A stretch of 6,726 bases of DNA from Nitrospirota bacterium (GCA_016222925.1 JACRQB010000086.1:1-6726), one strand, 5' to 3'; positions 1-6,119 are shown, counted from the stretch's first letter. Numbers and translations are program-made. The notes: a model not told the origin generated them from the sequence alone.

Positions 1-1529
1 GCCGCAAACTTGAACGAATCTTCAATCATCCGCTCCACTTCCGTGTCCGAGAGCCCGTACGACGGTTTGACCTCGATCGACTGGCTTTGACCCGTCCGCA
101 TGTCCGTCGCCGTGACGTTCAAGATGCCGTTGGCATCGATCAAAAAGGTCACCTCGATACGCGGAACGCCGGCGGGGAGAGGCGGTACTTTCAGACGGAA
201 TCGCGCTAAGCTCCGGTTGTCTTTCACGAGTTCGCGCTCACCTTGGAGGATGTGAATGTCTACTCCGGTCTGACCATCGACATAGGTCGTGAACATCTCC
301 TTGGCGCTCGCGGGGATGGTCGTGTTTCGGCGGATCAGGCTGCTCATCACGCCGCCCATTGTCTCGATGCCCAATGATAACGGGGTGACGTCCAAGAGCA
401 ACATGTCCGTCGTGCCGCCACTGAGAATATCGGCTTGCACCGCGGCCCCAAGCGCGACGACTTCATCCGGGTTCAAGTGACAATGTGGTTGCTTCCCAAA
501 GAGGGCTTCGACTCGTTGCCGGACCAATGGCATCCGGGTAGACCCGCCCACGAGCACGACTTCATCAATGCCTTTTGGAGTGAGCCCGGCGTCTTTTAAT
601 GCGATGCGACAGGGCGCTAAGGTCCGTTCGATGATTCCCATCACGAGAGATTCGAGCTGATCACGCGTCAGCTCTCTGGTAAAGCGTCCGTTGTCCTCCG
701 GGAGCTCGATGGTGATCTCGGTCTTAAGCTCATCAGACAGGCGGATCTTGGCCCGCTCCGCTTCCAACCGGACAGTCTGCATGTGATCGGGGTAGCGGCT
801 GACGTCGATCCCGTACTGGTCTCGGATGTCTCCGATGAAGAGGTCGGCCAACATGCGATCGAGATCGTCTCCGCCAAGATGGGTATCGCCGCTGGTCGCC
901 AGCACTTCAAAGATGCCGTCTTTCAACTTCAGGATTGAGATATCGAATGTCCCACCTCCGAAGTCATAGACGGCGATGGTCCCTTGCGTTTTTTGTTGAA
1001 GTCCGTAGGCCAGCGACGCGGCGGTCGGCTCATTGATGATGCGCAACACCTCCAGTCCGGCAATGAGGCCGGCATCTTTGGTGGCTTGCCGTTGGCTGTC
1101 GTTGAAGTAGGCCGGCACCGTGATGACGGCTTTTGTGATGCTTTCGCCGAGGGAGGCCTCCACCCGCAGCTTCAGTTCCTTGAGAATCATGGCGGAGATC
1201 TGTGGCGGTGAATAGCTCTTCTGGCCAAGCCGGATCCGAATCACACCACCGGTCTCAGTGACATGGTATGGAAAATAGACCAGCTCGTTCTGGACATCGG
1301 CCAGCCCTTTACCCATGAATCGCTTCACGGAGTAGACCGTCCGTTCAGGAGTTCTCGTCAAATGCTCTTTCGCCGAATCTCCGACGATCAAGCCATTGTC
1401 CGTCAAGGCGACGACCGAGGGCACCATGGTCCGACCGTTGCGGTCTGGGACGACGCAGGGCTGCCCGTCCTTCATATAGGCAACCAGCGAATTGGTTGTG
1501 CCTAAGTCGATACCGACTATACGTGCCAT
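1..1529 (-). CDS. hscA: HscA, Hsp70-type chaperone of Fe-S cluster assembly (C-terminus cut off by the window edge)
   Basis: This is a specialised Hsp70 ATPase that, with HscB, binds IscU and drives Fe-S cluster release to acceptor proteins in the cytoplasm. I translated 509 uninterrupted codons from the ATG at 1529; the frame runs off the left edge. Visible motifs: the first phosphate loop GIDLGTTNS at residues 6-14, VPAYFNDSQRQ at about 138-148, NEPTAASLAYG at 166-176, the second phosphate motif YDFGGGTFD at 188-196, the adenosine motif VGGSTRMPLV at 327-336, and the interdomain linker LLLDVTPLSLG at 377-387. The substrate-binding stretch IEVKPSYGLSD (485-495) resembles HscA (IQVKPSYGL in E. 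coli) rather than ordinary DnaK. E. coli HscA has 616 residues, so roughly 100 residues of the helical lid lie outside. The start lacks the short leader of E. coli HscA and has no obvious ribosome binding site. The gene follows hscB by 24 nt. A general DnaK is the alternative, but context and this stretch argue for HscA. Confidence 0.95.
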   Translation of the reverse strand, partial: MARIVGIDLGTTNSLVAYMKDGQPCVVPDRNGRTMVPSVVALTDNGLIVGDSAKEHLTRTPERTVYSVKRFMGKGLADVQNELVYFPYHVTETGGVIRIRLGQKSYSPPQISAMILKELKLRVEASLGESITKAVITVPAYFNDSQRQATKDAGLIAGLEVLRIINEPTAASLAYGLQQKTQGTIAVYDFGGGTFDISILKLKDGIFEVLATSGDTHLGGDDLDRMLADLFIGDIRDQYGIDVSRYPDHMQTVRLEAERAKIRLSDELKTEITIELPEDNGRFTRELTRDQLESLVMGIIERTLAPCRIALKDAGLTPKGIDEVVLVGGSTRMPLVRQRVEALFGKQPHCHLNPDEVVALGAAVQADILSGGTTDMLLLDVTPLSLGIETMGGVMSSLIRRNTTIPASAKEMFTTYVDGQTGVDIHILQGERELVKDNRSLARFRLKVPPLPAGVPRIEVTFLIDANGILNVTATDMRTGQSQSIEVKPSYGLSDTEVERMIEDSFKFA

Positions 1530-1553
1530 ATCAAAGATGCTGAAAAGGGTTTC

Positions 1554-2306
1554 TCAGACGATTGCTGCTGCCAGGTCGTTGACGATGTTGTTGATATAGG
1601 TCCGATGCGACAGGAGATCGCGCATTTGCTTCAGGATTCTGTCCCGCTCCACCCTCGTCAGACTCGTGGCTTCTCCCGCGTCTTGTAGCTGGTCCCAGTC
1701 GGTGAACAGCTGCCGAAGTTGGGATTCCATCCCTTCCTTGCGCCGCTCCAGCGCCTCCTGCTCAGTCTGGAGGGTGGCACGGAGCTGATGTCCATGATCC
1801 GAAGCACGATCCGATGCCCGGTACTCTTCCAGGGTATCTTGTAGCTCCAGAATCTCTTCAAAGAGATCGGCTGGCGGGGAGGTTCGAATGTCTTTGACTG
1901 AGCCCGTTTCCAAGGCCAGGAGGTATTCCGCTCGTTGAATGGGGTCACGGAGCGTGCGATAGGCGGTATTGAGAACTGCGGCATTACTGAGACTGATCGT
2001 CTGTTCGTCTGCGCTTTTGGTCTGATAAAAATCCGGATGGAATGTCCGGCTTAGTTCGTAGAACTTGGTCTCTAGTTTCTGCGGGTCGAGCATGAGGCGT
2101 CGTGGAAACCCGAGGCAGGTGAAATAGTCGGTTTCTTTTGAAACCGGCTGGACTTTCACACACCGGTCACAGAAGTATTCTCCTGTCACTTCTGACTGAC
2201 AGTGCCAGCACATGCTCCGAGCCATCTGCAGCTGGCGACGAGTATCGAGAAGGGGGGGTGATTGCTGCTTATCCATGAGCAAAAATTGGCATGGTGTATA
2301 CCCCAT
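1554..2306 (-). CDS. hscB: HscB, J-domain co-chaperone with N-terminal tetracysteine module
   Basis: HscB is the J-protein that delivers IscU to HscA and stimulates its ATPase. The J-domain spans about residues 58-132, with the essential HPD at 90-92 (FHPDF) and a DPIQRAEYLL segment typical of HscB at 121-130. The rest is a charged helical domain that would bind IscU; residues about 145-200 are rich in Glu, Gln, Arg and Leu. Before the J-domain is CWHC at 33-36 and CDRC at 46-49, a CxxC-x9-CxxC zinc-type module followed by VQPV, as in animal HSCB. At 250 residues it is much longer than E. coli HscB (171), because of this module and a longer C-terminal domain. The start is uncertain: ATGs at 2306, 2276, 2225 and 2213 are in frame. 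The 2306 ATG has an AGGA 12 nt upstream but lies inside a terminator-like hairpin; 2276 lies just after it but has no ribosome binding site. All four starts keep the cysteines. It lies 24 nt upstream of hscA. Confidence 0.92.
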   Translation of the reverse strand: MGYTPCQFLLMDKQQSPPLLDTRRQLQMARSMCWHCQSEVTGEYFCDRCVKVQPVSKETDYFTCLGFPRRLMLDPQKLETKFYELSRTFHPDFYQTKSADEQTISLSNAAVLNTAYRTLRDPIQRAEYLLALETGSVKDIRTSPPADLFEEILELQDTLEEYRASDRASDHGHQLRATLQTEQEALERRKEGMESQLRQLFTDWDQLQDAGEATSLTRVERDRILKQMRDLLSHRTYINNIVNDLAAAIV

Positions 2307-2309
2307 GCC
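2281..2309 (-). terminator. Terminator-like hairpin with T-run at the 5' end of hscB
   Basis: On the minus strand GGCATGG (2309-2303) pairs perfectly with CCATGCC (2294-2288) around an 8-nt loop. The run AATTTTT (2287-2281) follows directly. The DNA from 2288 to 2309 is a palindrome with one mismatched pair. A 7-bp G+C-rich stem followed by five Ts is the form of an intrinsic terminator. It sits between the iscA remnant and hscB and covers the first possible hscB ATG, so it could act as an attenuator giving less hscBA than iscRSU. It could also hide that ATG in the transcript. No expression evidence is available, and readthrough must occur if hscBA has no promoter of its own. Confidence 0.45.
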
Positions 2310-2336
2310 CGGTCGGTATCCTGAGTGGATGGCGAA

Positions 2337-2650
2337 TTAAGCCGAGAACGATTCTCCGCAGCCACAAGTTTTGTTGGCGTTCGGGTTCAAAAACTTAAAG
2401 TTTCCGCCCATCATGTCTTTTTGATAATGATCACTTTGACACCATCGATCTCATGGACTTGATCGTATTGTCCGATCTTGTCATCGAAGTTAATCGTGTA
2501 GCTGAGGCCCGAACACCCGCCGCCTTTTACGCCAAGGCGAAGGCCACCTTCCTCAATGCCTTGTACGTTGATGAGCCGCTTCACTTCTTTTACGGCTGCG
2601 TCGGTGAGCGAGATGATCGGAGTTGGAGTCTCAACATTGGTGGTGTCCAT
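2337..2650 (-). pseudogene. iscA: IscA-type Fe-S carrier, disrupted by an internal deletion and frameshift
   Basis: A-type carriers accept Fe-S clusters from IscU and pass them to target proteins, using one cysteine in the middle and a C-terminal CGC. The ATG at 2650 has a good ribosome binding site (GGAG, 6 nt spacing). Residues 1-73 look normal, including GVKGGGCSGLSY with Cys46 and FDDKIGQYDQVHEIDGVKV. The frame then reads IIIKKT and stops at 2413-2411. The missing end is present in the -1 frame from 2414: 25 residues, MMGGNFKFLNPNANKTCGCG and then ESFSA, stopping at 2339-2337. Upstream this frame can be read back to YQKD. Compared from memory with E. coli IscA and ErpA, about 14 residues (the VDxxSLxxLxGT region) are missing at about 2424-2432, which implies a deletion of about 43 nt. 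The stop overlaps the internal ATG (ATGA). It could be a real mutation, an assembly or consensus error, or, less likely, a recoded gene. It follows iscU by 21 nt. Confidence 0.8.
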
Positions 2651-2671
2651 GAGGCGCTCCCTTCGTGGCTG

Positions 2672-3070
2672 TTACTTGGTGCCGGTTGGTTGTCCGTCTG
2701 TCTTCTTTTGATAATCGGCCAACGCGGCTTTGATGGCATCTTCTGCCAGAACCGAGCAGTGAATTTTTACAGGAGGGAGATTCAACTCCTGTACGATGTC
2801 CGTATTCTTGATCTTTTGGGCTTCCTCGATTGTCTTTCCCTTGAGCCATTCGGTGGCCAGGCTGGAGCTGGCGATGGCTGATCCGCAACCGAAGGTCTTG
2901 AACTTCGCATCAACGATCGTATCGTTCTGGACCTTGATCTGCAGCTTCATCACGTCACCGCACTCCGGGGCTCCCACCATCCCGGTGCCCACGTCTGCAT
3001 CGTCCTTCTTAAAGCTGCCCATGTTGCGGGGATTGTTGAAATGATCGACGACTTTATCGCTGTATGCCAT
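2672..3070 (-). CDS. iscU: IscU, Fe-S cluster scaffold protein
   Basis: IscU is the scaffold on which IscS-derived sulfur and iron are assembled into [2Fe-2S] clusters in the cytoplasm. The 132-residue protein has all the expected ligands: Cys37 in APECGD with Asp39, Cys62 in FGCGSAIASS, and His104-Cys105 in KIHCSVLAEDAI. LPPVK at residues 98-102 is the motif recognised by HscA, which agrees with hscBA being downstream. The N-terminus MAYSDKVVDHFNNPRN is typical of the family and its length is normal. The start at 3070 is well supported: GGAGGA lies about 5 nt upstream. The gene follows iscS by 31 nt and precedes iscA by 21 nt, so it is clearly co-transcribed. The C-terminal tail after about residue 122 (KKTDGQPTGTK) is polar and probably disordered. 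NifU can be excluded because the extra domains of that protein are absent. Confidence 0.97.
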   Translation of the reverse strand: MAYSDKVVDHFNNPRNMGSFKKDDADVGTGMVGAPECGDVMKLQIKVQNDTIVDAKFKTFGCGSAIASSSLATEWLKGKTIEEAQKIKNTDIVQELNLPPVKIHCSVLAEDAIKAALADYQKKTDGQPTGTK

Positions 3071-3101
3071 GGTGTCCTCCGAAATATACGTTGTGTCTCA
3101 G

Positions 3102-4319
3102 TTAGTGCGCGGCCCACTGAACGGATTTCAGGTCCACGCCTTCTTTGGCCATCTCATAAAGAGGGGACATTTCTCGCAACTTGGTGACGACCTCAATAAC
3201 CTTTTTGGTCGTATAGTCAATCTCATCGTCGGTATTGAAACGGCCCAAGCCGAAACGAATCGAGGAGTGAGCGAGCTCTGTCCCGACGCCAAGTGCGCGC
3301 AACACATACGAGGGTTCCAGGGTGGCCGATGTGCAGGCCGAACCGGACGAGAGCGCGATGTCTTTCATGCCCATGAGCAGTGACTCGCCTTCGACGTAGG
3401 CGAAGGAAATATTGAGATTGCCCGGCAAACGGTTTGTCGGGTGGCCGTTGAGATAGCTTTCTTCGAGCGCTGCCATGATCTCGGCTTGGAGGCGGTCGCG
3501 CATCTTGGTCAGCCGAGCCGTATCCGCCGCCATCTCCTGCTCGCAGAGTTCACAGGCTTTTCCAAATCCAACGATCAATGGGACCGGCAGGGTGCCCGAC
3601 CGCATGCCTCGTTCATGGCCTCCTCCATCGATCTGAGGCGCAATCCGTACGCGAGGGTTCCTTTTTCTGACGTACAGCGCGCCGACTCCCTTGGGGCCAT
3701 AGATTTTGTGGGAGGTAAATGACATGAGATCAATGCCCATGGCTTGGACATCGACGGGAATCTTGCCGACGCCCTGCGTGGCATCGCAATGGAACAGGAC
3801 CCCCTTGGATTTGGCGATCTTGCCGATCTCCTGGATAGGGTTAATCGTGCCGATTTCGTTATTGGCCAGCATGATGGAGATCAGGATGGTCTTGTCGGTG
3901 ATGGCATTCTGGACGTCCTGCGGATTCACCATGCCGTATTTGTCGACCGGCAGATAGGTCACAGTCGCCAGCCCTTTGGCTTCAAGGGACTTGGCTGTAT
4001 CGAGCACGGCCCGATGTTCCGTGGACGATGTGATGATGTGAGTGCCTTTCTCCTTATACATCTCCAAGACACCCTTCAGTGCCAGGTTGTCCGATTCAGT
4101 GGCGCCGCTGGTGAAGACGATCTCTTTTGCGTCGGCCTTGATGAGCTTCGCAATCTGTTTCCGGGCTTGTTCCACCGCTTCTTCTGCGGCCCAGCCGAAC
4201 GCATGGTTGCGACTGGCGGCGTTGCCGAACTTTTCCACGAAATAAGGGAGCATCGCCTCCAAAACTCGCGGATCCATAGGAGTGGTGGAGTGGTTATCAA
4301 GGAAAATGGGAAGCTTCAT
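3102..4319 (-). CDS. iscS: IscS, PLP-dependent cysteine desulfurase (group I)
   Basis: IscS converts L-cysteine to L-alanine and holds the sulfur as a persulfide for IscU and other acceptors such as tRNA thiolation enzymes. The 405-residue length matches E. coli IscS (404). The PLP-binding lysine is Lys205 in SFTSHKIYGPKG. His102 (TEHRAVLD), Asp179 and Gln182 (HCDATQG) are the usual cofactor contacts. The catalytic cysteine is Cys329 in SSGSACTSATLEPSYVL, in the long mobile loop that marks group I enzymes and separates them from SufS. The C-terminus GVDLKSVQWAAH corresponds to the IscU-docking tail of E. coli IscS. The start at 4319 has AAGGAG 7 nt upstream and overlaps the iscR stop as ATGA, so the two genes are translationally coupled. 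NifS is the nearest alternative; the IscR/IscU/HscBA context and tail favour IscS. Confidence 0.97.
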   Translation of the reverse strand: MKLPIFLDNHSTTPMDPRVLEAMLPYFVEKFGNAASRNHAFGWAAEEAVEQARKQIAKLIKADAKEIVFTSGATESDNLALKGVLEMYKEKGTHIITSSTEHRAVLDTAKSLEAKGLATVTYLPVDKYGMVNPQDVQNAITDKTILISIMLANNEIGTINPIQEIGKIAKSKGVLFHCDATQGVGKIPVDVQAMGIDLMSFTSHKIYGPKGVGALYVRKRNPRVRIAPQIDGGGHERGMRSGTLPVPLIVGFGKACELCEQEMAADTARLTKMRDRLQAEIMAALEESYLNGHPTNRLPGNLNISFAYVEGESLLMGMKDIALSSGSACTSATLEPSYVLRALGVGTELAHSSIRFGLGRFNTDDEIDYTTKKVIEVVTKLREMSPLYEMAKEGVDLKSVQWAAH

Positions 4320-4789
4320 CGTTCGACTCCTTGTGCCGAGGGAGACTGAATCGTAATAAGAGGCGTGCCCCCCATCATGTCTCCCAACGTCATGTTGTTC
4401 AGTAACTGATAGATGCTGTCTTGGATTTTCAGGAGCGGCGTGCGGATGTTACAGTGTTCGCGTTGCATGCAGAAGTCGCCGTCTTTTTCGTGCGAGCAGT
4501 CGGTGATGGCAAGCGGGCCTTCGATGCTTTCGATAATTTGTGCAATCGTGATCTGTCTGGCACTTCGTGCCAGGAGATACCCTCCCTTCGGACCATTATG
4601 GCTTTCGATGAGGCCCTGCTTTGAGAGAACTTGCAGGACCTTCGCCAACAATTCCAGGGGAATATTGTATTCCTCGGCGATCTCTTTCGTATTCACCACA
4701 CGGCCGGGCGTCACATCGCCGAATTGGACCGATGCAATGTGCTGCAGCGCCATGAGCGCGTAATCAGCCTTTTTTGATATCTTCAACAT
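4316..4789 (-). CDS. iscR: IscR-like Rrf2-family Fe-S-sensing transcription regulator
   Basis: IscR represses the isc operon when it carries an Fe-S cluster, so it adjusts cluster assembly to demand. From the ATG at 4789 it has 157 residues. MLKISKKADYALMALQHIA matches the Rrf2 start (recognition helix region follows), and the winged-helix wing appears as NGPKGGYLLAR at about residues 65-75. The cluster-binding segment has Cys98, Cys107 and Cys113 (C-x8-C-x5-C), compared with C-x5-C-x5-C in E. coli. The open frame continues upstream to an ATG at 4837, but that would add 16 residues foreign to the family and would place the operator palindrome inside the gene, so I chose 4789. AAGGAA lies about 12 nt upstream, a rather long spacing. 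The last bases overlap iscS by 4 nt (ATGA). As first gene of the operon and next to a palindrome, it is probably autoregulated. Another Rrf2 member is possible but unlikely here. Confidence 0.92.
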   Translation of the reverse strand: MLKISKKADYALMALQHIASVQFGDVTPGRVVNTKEIAEEYNIPLELLAKVLQVLSKQGLIESHNGPKGGYLLARSARQITIAQIIESIEGPLAITDCSHEKDGDFCMQREHCNIRTPLLKIQDSIYQLLNNMTLGDMMGGTPLITIQSPSAQGVER

Positions 4790-4794
4790 TGCTA

Positions 4795-4824
4795 TTGCCG
4801 ATTCCTTAGATCGGAGACTATAAT
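4795..4824 (+). promoter_or_regulatory. Predicted promoter of the ferredoxin gene
   Basis: TTGCCG at 4795-4800 (4 of 6 to the -35 consensus) is followed after 18 nt by TATAAT at 4819-4824, a perfect -10 box. The predicted transcript would start near 4831 and have a leader of about 94 nt before the ferredoxin ATG at 4925. The -10 box is at the exact centre of the inverted repeat at 4809-4835, so a bound regulator would block it. A second weaker candidate (CTGTCA at 4874-4879, TATGAT at 4898-4903, spacing 18) lies closer to the gene. Confidence 0.55.
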
Positions 4825-4835
4825 GATCTCCGATC
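4809..4835. promoter_or_regulatory. Perfect inverted repeat, putative IscR operator shared by iscR and fdx
   Basis: GATCGGAGA (4809-4817) and TCTCCGATC (4827-4835) are perfect 9-bp arms around a 9-bp A+T-rich centre. The size and symmetry suit a dimeric winged-helix repressor. The inner GACTATAATGATC (4816-4828) agrees at 11 of 13 positions with the core of the E. coli type 1 IscR site GACTRWWWYAGTC as I remember it; the outer arms fit poorly. The centre holds TATAAT for the plus strand and TATAGT (4822-4817) for the minus strand, so one site could control both directions. No good -35 is visible for the minus strand. A transcribed hairpin is the alternative, but there is no T-run. Confidence 0.6.
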
Positions 4836-4924
4836 AATATGGTCGTACTAAGAGTAGCATGCAGGTTTCTCCGCTGTCAATACACAGCCAGAGTTCTTAT
4901 GATCGCTCAGAAAGGAATAGGCAC

Positions 4925-5350
4925 ATGGGTGGCACAAACCCCTATATTGAACGGGCCGAATATGAACTTCCTAAAGTTTCCTATACCATTACCTTTATCC
5001 AGCCGGATGGAAGCTCAACCGCGGTTGCAGTCGATCCTGCAAAGATTCCCTATGGTCCCACTGGGCTGCCAGGGAGCATTTTAGATATTGCAATGGGTCA
5101 TGGCATGGATTTGGAGCACGTGTGTGGCGGGGTCTGCGCCTGTTCGACCTGTCACGTCATGGTGAAGCAGGGATTAGACACCTGCAATGAAGGTACGGAT
5201 GATGAGTATGATCAGTTGGATGAGGCTCCCATGACGACACTACAGTCTCGGCTGGGATGCCAATGCGTGCCGAATGGGACCAAGGATATCGTCGTCGAAA
5301 TTCCAGCCGTCAATAAAAATCTTGTGCGGGAGGGGCATTCATTGGCGTGA
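4925..5350 (+). CDS. fdx: Isc-type [2Fe-2S] ferredoxin (adrenodoxin class)
   Basis: This small electron carrier provides electrons for cluster assembly on IscU. From the ATG at 4925 it has 141 residues. The likely ligands are Cys67, Cys73, Cys76 (C-x5-C-x2-C in HVCGGVCACSTCHVMV) and Cys112 in SRLGCQC. Further cysteines are Cys71, Cys87 and Cys114. The acidic stretch TDDEYDQLDEA (91-101) corresponds to the partner-binding helix, and the end IVVEIPAVNKNLVREGH is like that of E. coli Isc ferredoxin. About 17 residues precede the usual fold start, and a Gly/Pro-rich segment (about 41-50) comes before SILDIAMGHGMDLEH. The start is supported by AGGA 8 nt upstream; the frame opens further to an ATG at 4823 in the operator, which I reject. 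In E. coli fdx is the last gene after hscA, whereas here it is divergent from iscR. A promoter and shared operator lie upstream. Confidence 0.93.
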   Translation: MGGTNPYIERAEYELPKVSYTITFIQPDGSSTAVAVDPAKIPYGPTGLPGSILDIAMGHGMDLEHVCGGVCACSTCHVMVKQGLDTCNEGTDDEYDQLDEAPMTTLQSRLGCQCVPNGTKDIVVEIPAVNKNLVREGHSLA

Positions 5351-5363
5351 TTTCTCACACGCG

Positions 5364-5393
5364 ACTCATTCAACACTTCGGCGTGTTCTGAGT
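5364..5393. terminator. Imperfect hairpin between convergent genes, possible terminator
   Basis: ACTCA (5364-5368) pairs with TGAGT (5389-5393), and AACAC (5372-5376) with GTGTT (5383-5387) around the loop TTCGGC, with a 3-versus-1 internal bulge. It lies in the 64-bp gap between the ends of the ferredoxin gene and the reductase gene, where a bidirectional terminator is expected. Neither strand has a T-run after the stem, so it is not a canonical intrinsic terminator; it could instead be an RNA 3'-end stabiliser or chance pairing. Confidence 0.35.
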
Positions 5394-5414
5394 GAACAGT
5401 GCGGGCCGACCATT

Positions 5415-6119
5415 CTAATCGTACGTCTCTATCTTCACGTCCTTTCGGTCGTACCCTTCTTTTATAAAATAGGCACGCAGGGGACGGACGAACGCTTTGG
5501 TTCCACAAATCATGGGCACGACTTTGGGCTGTCCGTTGACCAGCGGCGTGAGCATGGACAAGGTCTTTTCCACAGCCTCCGATTCCCCGTTCTGAGCGAC
5601 CAGCGGAAGATAGCGGAACGAGGGATATTGCATGGCCATCGTGAGCCATTCCTGATGGAATAAGACCTCATCTTCGCCGGGTGCCACGGCAATCAGTAGA
5701 ACGGGAGTTTGGATTTTCGAGAAAAACATCTGTTTGAGGAGGCACCGCATCGGAGCAAGGCCCGTGTAGCGCGCAATCAGCAGCAGCTCGCGATCGAGTG
5801 GTTGAGGGAGGACGAAATTCCCATAGGGGCCTGACAGGGGAACCTCATCTCCAGACCTCAGCTCATAGAGATAATTGGAAGCCAGTCCACCTGGGACGCG
5901 ATCAAATACCAGCATTAATTCGCCATACGGAGACGAAGGGTCGGCTATGGAGTAGGCGCGGTTGAGCGGGGGCTTTGGCCCCACCGGCAGTTTGAGGGAG
6001 ACCCACTGTCCTGGTTGAAAGGAGATCTTCCTGGTTTTGGGTTTGACAACGAGTTGGCGAACGTGGGGCGTGAGATCGGTGACCGCAAGTACCGTGGCCG
6101 GTTGCGTGAGTTCCGCCAT
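5415..6119 (-). CDS. FAD/NAD(P)-binding oxidoreductase of the ferredoxin-NADP+ reductase superfamily
   Basis: This 234-residue protein has the two-domain layout of ferredoxin reductases and should pass electrons between NAD(P)H and a one-electron carrier through FAD. The N-terminal barrel has RAYSIADP (54-61, the RxYS flavin motif) and GGLASNYL (77-84), then SGPYGNF (96-102). The nucleotide domain has RYTGLAPMRC (117-126), equivalent to the usual GTGxxPxRS but with Tyr in place of the first Gly and Cys in place of Ser. Near the end it has ICGTKAFV (204-211) and the terminal KIETYD. There is no C-terminal cysteine cluster, so it is not a PyrK-type subunit, and there is no fused ferredoxin domain. 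No membrane segment is seen. It converges on the Isc ferredoxin gene, 64 bp away, which makes that protein a candidate partner. The start at 6119 has no clear ribosome binding site. The exact substrate cannot be told from sequence alone. Confidence 0.8.
   Translation of the reverse strand: MAELTQPATVLAVTDLTPHVRQLVVKPKTRKISFQPGQWVSLKLPVGPKPPLNRAYSIADPSSPYGELMLVFDRVPGGLASNYLYELRSGDEVPLSGPYGNFVLPQPLDRELLLIARYTGLAPMRCLLKQMFFSKIQTPVLLIAVAPGEDEVLFHQEWLTMAMQYPSFRYLPLVAQNGESEAVEKTLSMLTPLVNGQPKVVPMICGTKAFVRPLRAYFIKEGYDRKDVKIETYD

Noticed and set aside
2407..2418. A 12-bp direct repeat of CCCATCATGTCT shared with 4371-4382 in iscR
   Set aside because: Both copies encode DMMGG in two unrelated proteins. 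I considered recombination as a cause of the iscA deletion, but the repeat lies after the junction and the other copy is about 2 kb away, so chance is simpler.
2411..2650. Treating iscA as a complete short 79-residue carrier
   Set aside because: It would lack the C-terminal CGC ligands, which are present just downstream in another frame with strong family likeness.
2453..2881. A 142-codon open frame on the plus strand
   Set aside because: It is antisense to iscA and iscU, both with clear family motifs; no domain is recognisable in it.
3744..4349. A 201-codon open frame on the plus strand
   Set aside because: It lies antisense to the strongly supported iscS gene, has no recognisable domain, and is explained by codon bias of the opposite strand.
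4790..4837. Upstream extension of IscR to the ATG at 4837
   Set aside because: The extra 16 residues are not family-like and would put the operator palindrome within the coding sequence.
4823..4924. Upstream extension of the ferredoxin to the ATG at 4823
   Set aside because: That ATG is within the palindrome and overlaps the -10 box, while the ATG at 4925 has a good ribosome binding site.
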